Part shown: piece after piece, positions 60,747 through 64,000 of the stretch | Numbering within the stretch: position 1 is the stretch's first letter | Layout of the letters: every line of letters begins with the position of its first letter | Assembly: GCA_900320845.1 (NCBI GenBank) | Contig: ONTS01000009.1 | Location: 1-64,000, forward strand | DNA from: an uncultured Prevotellaceae bacterium | Lineage (GTDB): Bacteria > Bacteroidota > Bacteroidia > Bacteroidales > Bacteroidaceae | DNA: 64,000 nt | Direction of reading: 5' to 3' | Notes under the pieces: model-generated | What the model was told of the DNA's origin: nothing | Database searches by the model: none | What the model saw: the letters and a program-made list of their open reading frames with translations, nothing else | Made by a program: the position numbers and the translations under genes

Positions 60747-61895
60747 TCATGCTTTCTTTCCCTGCATGAATGCCATCAGCTGTGCTGCCGCTTCCGTCGG
60801 TGCTTCCTTGCTGCCCAATGCTTTGCGCACCTCGTCGTATCCTTGCCGTTGCTGTCGGCAGTAGTCGTCATCATGCAGCATGCTGTGCAATGCTGAGCGC
60901 AGGTTGTCGTGCGTAAAGCGTTCGGCTGCCAGCTCGGGCACTACCTCTCTGCCAACTATGAGGTTGACAAGGGAGATATATTCCACGCTGAGCAGACGCG
61001 AGAAGACCCATCTCACCACATGTGGCATGGGCGTCTTGTAGCACACTACCTGCGGCACATTGAATACGGCGGTCTCCAGTGTGGCTGTTCCGCTGGTGAC
61101 GAGGGCTGCGTCGGCATGTTTCAGCAGCGCATACGTCTCGTTGTCAATGAGATGGAATGGTGCGTTGTCGGCACAACGATGGTAGTATTCGGCTTCGATG
61201 TTGGGTGCTCCAGCCACCACTCCCTGTGCCTGTGGCTCCTCTTGCATGGCTTGCAGCATGCCGGGCAGGTTGTCTTTCACCTCTTGCAGACGGCTTCCTG
61301 CGAGCAGGGCTACGATGGGGCGAGTGCTGTCCAGCCCATGACGGAGGCAAAATTCCTCCCTGCTCTCATGGTAGGATGCCTGGAAACGGCGCACCTCGTC
61401 GGCGGTCGGGTTGCCCACATAGTGGGTGGGGTAGTGATGTTTGCCCTCAAAGAACTGCTTTTCGAAGGGGAGGATGGACAACAGATGGTCTATATCGCGC
61501 TTCATCCGCTTGATGCGATATTCCTTCCAAGCCCATAGCTTGGGGGCTATGTAGTAGGTGATGGGGATGTCGGTGTGTGCGTGTATGTGCTTGGCAATGC
61601 TGAGGTTGAACCCTGGGTAGTCCACCAGTATGAGCATGTCGGGTTTCCATTGTGCCACATCGCTCTTTGCCCATCGCATGTTGCGCATGATGGTGCGCAG
61701 GTGTATCAACACGGGTATGAATCCCATGTATGCCATGTCCTTGTAGTGTCGTGTGCGTGTGCCGCCCACTTGTGCCATGGCGTCGCCTCCGATGTATCTG
61801 AACTGCGCCTCGGCATCCTGCTGTTGCAGGGCACGCATCAATGCAGCAGCGTGTATGTCGCCGCTCGTCTCGCCTACTATGATGTAGTATTTCAT
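60747..61895 (-). CDS. lpxB: Lipid-A-disaccharide synthase
   Basis: 382 residues. It joins UDP-diacylglucosamine and lipid X to form the lipid A disaccharide at the inner membrane. The N-terminus MKYYIIVGETSGDIHAAALM has the family GE-x-SGD motif. Other segments are VDYPGFNLSIAKH, YYIAPKLWAWKEYRIKRMKRDIDHLLSILPFEKQFF, HYVGNPTADE, LLAGSRLQEV and LVTSGTATLETAV. Length is typical. It is downstream of surE on the same strand (54-bp gap). Confidence 0.95.
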   Translation of the reverse strand: MKYYIIVGETSGDIHAAALMRALQQQDAEAQFRYIGGDAMAQVGGTRTRHYKDMAYMGFIPVLIHLRTIMRNMRWAKSDVAQWKPDMLILVDYPGFNLSIAKHIHAHTDIPITYYIAPKLWAWKEYRIKRMKRDIDHLLSILPFEKQFFEGKHHYPTHYVGNPTADEVRRFQASYHESREEFCLRHGLDSTRPIVALLAGSRLQEVKDNLPGMLQAMQEEPQAQGVVAGAPNIEAEYYHRCADNAPFHLIDNETYALLKHADAALVTSGTATLETAVFNVPQVVCYKTPMPHVVRWVFSRLLSVEYISLVNLIVGREVVPELAAERFTHDNLRSALHSMLHDDDYCRQQRQGYDEVRKALGSKEAPTEAAAQLMAFMQGKKA

Positions 61896-61949
61896 GTGGG
61901 AAGGTCGGTGATGGGGAAAATCTGTGTGGTGGCTTTCGGTGCCGACGGG

Positions 61950-62726
61950 TCAATATTCGGTTTCCCAGTCTTTGAGCTTGCTCATCATCTGGTATGCCGT
62001 GACGTCTATCTGTGTGGGTGTTATCGAAGCATAGCCCTTGTTCAGCCAAAAGTTGTCGGTGTCGTCTGCCTGTGGCTCATCATTGGTGTATGTTCCTGTG
62101 AGCCAAAAGTAGTTGTGTCCGCGCGGGTGGAGGCGTTTCTCGCATTCGTTGTACCATGAACCTTGTGCCATGCGACACACTTTCACGCCCTTCACATGTT
62201 CTGTCACGGGCACGTTGACGTTGAGGCATACCCCTTTGGGCAGACCTTCGTTGAGCACGCGCTGCACGATGCTTCGCACGATGTGACGCATGGGCTCGAA
62301 GTTGGCATCCGAGTGGTGGTCGCATAGTGAGAAAGCCACAGAGGGAATGTACTTCATACATCCTTCAAAGGTGACTCCCATGGTACCTGAGTAGTGAGCG
62401 TTGACCGAGGCATTGTCGCCGTGGTTGATACCTCCTATGACCATGTCGGGCTTCTGCTCGGCAAAGAACTCGTGCAGACCCAGTTTCACGCAGTCTACCG
62501 GTGTTCCGTTGCACGACCACACCTGCACGCCATCGTCCTGTCGACGGAGCTTCAGACGCAGCGGGTCTTCCACCGAGAATGCACATGCAAAACCCGAGCG
62601 GTGGCTCTCGGGAGAGCAGACAATGAGGTCAGCCATGTCGCGTAACATTTCAATGAGGCAGTTGATGCCTTTGGCATGGTAGCCGTCATCGTTGGAGATA
62701 AGAATGCGTGGGCGTTTTGTGTTCAT
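61950..62726 (-). CDS. surE: 5'/3'-nucleotidase SurE
   Basis: 258 residues. A metal-dependent nucleotidase. The N-terminal ILISNDDGYHAKGI holds the metal ligands D13 and D14. SPESHRSGFACAFSVEDPLRL carries the catalytic-site Ser and Asn-equivalent loop, and GGINHGDNASVNAHYSGTMGVTFEG is the SurE signature. The final part contains WYNECEKRLHPRGHNYFWLTG and ends SKLKDWETEY. It is divergent from parA with promoters in the shared 135-bp gap. Confidence 0.95.
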   Translation of the reverse strand: MNTKRPRILISNDDGYHAKGINCLIEMLRDMADLIVCSPESHRSGFACAFSVEDPLRLKLRRQDDGVQVWSCNGTPVDCVKLGLHEFFAEQKPDMVIGGINHGDNASVNAHYSGTMGVTFEGCMKYIPSVAFSLCDHHSDANFEPMRHIVRSIVQRVLNEGLPKGVCLNVNVPVTEHVKGVKVCRMAQGSWYNECEKRLHPRGHNYFWLTGTYTNDEPQADDTDNFWLNKGYASITPTQIDVTAYQMMSKLKDWETEY

Positions 62727-62769
62727 GATTTGTATGGAAGATAATAAATGCTATATTATTTTAGAGGTG

Positions 62770-62777
62770 CAAAGTTA
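62770..62777 (-). promoter_or_regulatory. -7 box TAACTTTG, surE-lpxB promoter
   Basis: A TAnnTTTG match on the minus strand, 44 bp before surE. No clear -33 TTTG. Confidence 0.5.
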
Positions 62778-62821
62778 CAAAAAAATAGCTCTTTCACTCC
62801 CCACATCCAGGAAAAAACTTT

Positions 62822-62829
62822 TACCTTTG
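62822..62829 (+). promoter_or_regulatory. -7 box TACCTTTG, parA-parB promoter
   Basis: A TAnnTTTG match 33 bp before parA, divergent from the surE promoter. No clear -33 TTTG. Confidence 0.5.
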
Positions 62830-62861
62830 CATAATCTATTGCATCCGAAATATCTTAAATC

Positions 62862-63632
62862 ATGGGAAAAATCATTGCTGTGGCGAATCAGAAGGGCGGT
62901 GTTGGCAAGACAACGACGTCCATCAATCTGGCAGCGTCGCTGGCTACGCTTGAGAAGAAGGTGCTCGTTGTCGATGCCGATCCTCAAGCTAATGCGTCGA
63001 GCGGCCTCGGTATTGATGTGCGGCAGACCGAAGGTTCGCTCTACGAATGCCTCATTGATGACATCGATACCCGTCAAGCTATTTATACCACCGACATTGA
63101 GACCTTAGACATTATCCCTTCGCACATCAATCTTGCAGGTGCCGAGGTGGAAATGCTCCACATAGACCACCGCGAACAGATACTGCGACAGCGTCTGCAG
63201 GCTATAGCCGACGACTACGACTACATCATCATCGACTGTTCGCCGTCGTTGGGTCTCATCACGGTGAGCGCACTGGCAGCGGCACAGAGCGTTATCATAC
63301 CTGTTCAGTGCGAATACTTTGCCCTCGAGGGCATCACCAAGCTACTCGGCACCATCAAAATCATCCAGGAACGGCTTAATCCGAAGCTGGAGATAGAAGG
63401 ATTCTTGCTTACCATGTACGACAAGCGCCTGCGTCTTGCCAATCAGATTTACGAAGATGTGAAACGCCACTTCCAAGAGCTGGTGTTCAAAACTGTCATT
63501 CAGCGCAATGTGAAGCTCAGCGAAGCCCCTTCGCACGGCATTCCCGTAATTCTCTACGATGCCGACTCGGCAGGAGCACTCAACTACCTGCAGCTGGCAA
63601 GAGAGATCATCAATAAGAATGAAAAGAACTGA
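62862..63632 (+). CDS. parA: Chromosome-partitioning ATPase ParA (Soj)
   Basis: 256 residues. It moves ParB-bound origins by nucleoid-bound ATP cycling. The deviant Walker A KGGVGKTTTS at residues 11-20 includes the signature first lysine. VLVVDADPQANASSGLGID is the A' motif, and IIIDCSPSLGLITVSAL is Walker B. The protein lacks the N-terminal HTH of plasmid ParA, as chromosomal Soj does. parB follows after 32 bp. Confidence 0.96.
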   Translation: MGKIIAVANQKGGVGKTTTSINLAASLATLEKKVLVVDADPQANASSGLGIDVRQTEGSLYECLIDDIDTRQAIYTTDIETLDIIPSHINLAGAEVEMLHIDHREQILRQRLQAIADDYDYIIIDCSPSLGLITVSALAAAQSVIIPVQCEYFALEGITKLLGTIKIIQERLNPKLEIEGFLLTMYDKRLRLANQIYEDVKRHFQELVFKTVIQRNVKLSEAPSHGIPVILYDADSAGALNYLQLAREIINKNEKN

Positions 63633-63664
63633 AGACTATTATTACAGCATATCCGTTTTCTAAT

Positions 63665-64000
63665 ATGTCAGCCAAGAAGAAATTTTCTCCCCTGGGACGC
63701 GGTCTCGACTCACTTATTCCCGCTCCTGAAGTAAAGACCGATGGCACTTCCACCATCAGCGAAGTGCCCTTGACACAGATATCACCCAATCCCAATCAGC
63801 CCCGTCGCGACTTCGACGAACAAGCACTGCAGCAACTGGCGGAGTCCATCCGGCAGATAGGTATCATCTCGCCCGTCACCCTGCGTCAGACTGCACCGCA
63901 GCAATATCAGATCATTGCGGGCGAACGACGCTGGCGAGCAGCACAACGGGCAGGGCTCAACACGCTGCCGGCATACATACGTACCACGAAAGACGAAGAA
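63665..64000 (+). CDS. parB: ParB/Spo0J chromosome-partitioning protein (3' partial)
   Basis: 112 codons before the window ends. The start MSAKKKFSPLGRGLDSLIP is the usual conserved ParB beginning. VPLTQISPNPNQPRRDFDEQALQQLAESIRQIGIISPVTLR and YQIIAGERRWRAAQRAGL hold the CTP-binding ParB/Srx fold; GERRWRA is the hallmark box. The HTH and dimer domains lie outside. No parS-like 16-mer was found in the window. Confidence 0.93.
   Translation, partial: MSAKKKFSPLGRGLDSLIPAPEVKTDGTSTISEVPLTQISPNPNQPRRDFDEQALQQLAESIRQIGIISPVTLRQTAPQQYQIIAGERRWRAAQRAGLNTLPAYIRTTKDEE

Overview
The window reads as a piece of a Bacteroidales chromosome, most likely Prevotella or a close relative. The reasons are a Por/type IX secretion (T9SS) C-terminal sorting domain, a 2520-residue SprA/Sov translocon protein, an ExbB-ExbD-ExbD-TonB operon with the KEYGAYQLR-type TonB N-terminus, DUF3822, DUF4923 and GIN-domain proteins, START codons without Shine-Dalgarno sequences, and about a dozen promoters with the Bacteroidetes -7 box TAnnTTTG. 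All calls come from reading the sequence; no database search was run.

Layout. 0-1 kb: tail of a T9SS cargo protein and a small outer-membrane barrel. 1.2-7 kb: a tightly overlapping dTDP-sugar operon (rmlB, FdtA-like ketoisomerase, FemAB/GNAT-like transferase, FdtB-like aminotransferase, large membrane protein). 7.1-9.6 kb: topoisomerase III and a TrpF-like protein without the usual catalytic residues. 9.7-15.3 kb (minus strand): tig, then clpP-clpX-recQ. 15.6-18 kb: a Cys/His-rich repeat protein and a RecD-like helicase. 18.1-19.9 kb: pilin-like protein, DUF3822 and rsmD. 19.9-23.8 kb (minus): hutI, mutY, cls. 24.0-27.0 kb (plus): a carboxypeptidase-regulatory-like protein, then an ECF sigma factor, its probable anti-sigma factor and two exported proteins. 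27.2-32.6 kb (minus): ftcD/fchA fusion, hutU and hutH, which with hutI complete histidine degradation to glutamate. 32.8-42 kb (plus): DUF4923 lipoprotein, ruvA, sprA.

42.2-49.7 kb (minus): dnaX, rsfS, ftsH, cdsA, metallophosphoesterase, ackA, probably largely one transcription unit. 50.2-55.8 kb (minus): exbB, two exbD, tonB, a PstS-like lipoprotein and a TPR protein, an envelope energy-transduction operon. 56.2-59.5 kb (minus): an LptF/G-family permease and ribBA. 59.6-62.7 kb (minus): START-like protein, tRNA-Pro(CGG), lpxB and surE. 62.8 kb to the end (plus): parA and the start of parB, divergent from surE.

Most genes are housekeeping. I saw no phage, IS element, CRISPR array or known defence system. 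The less explained items are: a four-copy family of intergenic elements; a 71/73-identical fragment of the sigma-factor gene placed after its own operon and containing a perfect 12-bp inverted repeat; the six-unit CDKKPGHECDK repeat protein; an A8 slippage site in dnaX followed at once by a -1 frame stop; the degenerate TrpF homologue; a 16-bp palindrome at the lptF/G promoter; and two hairpins after sprA that differ by a compensatory base pair.
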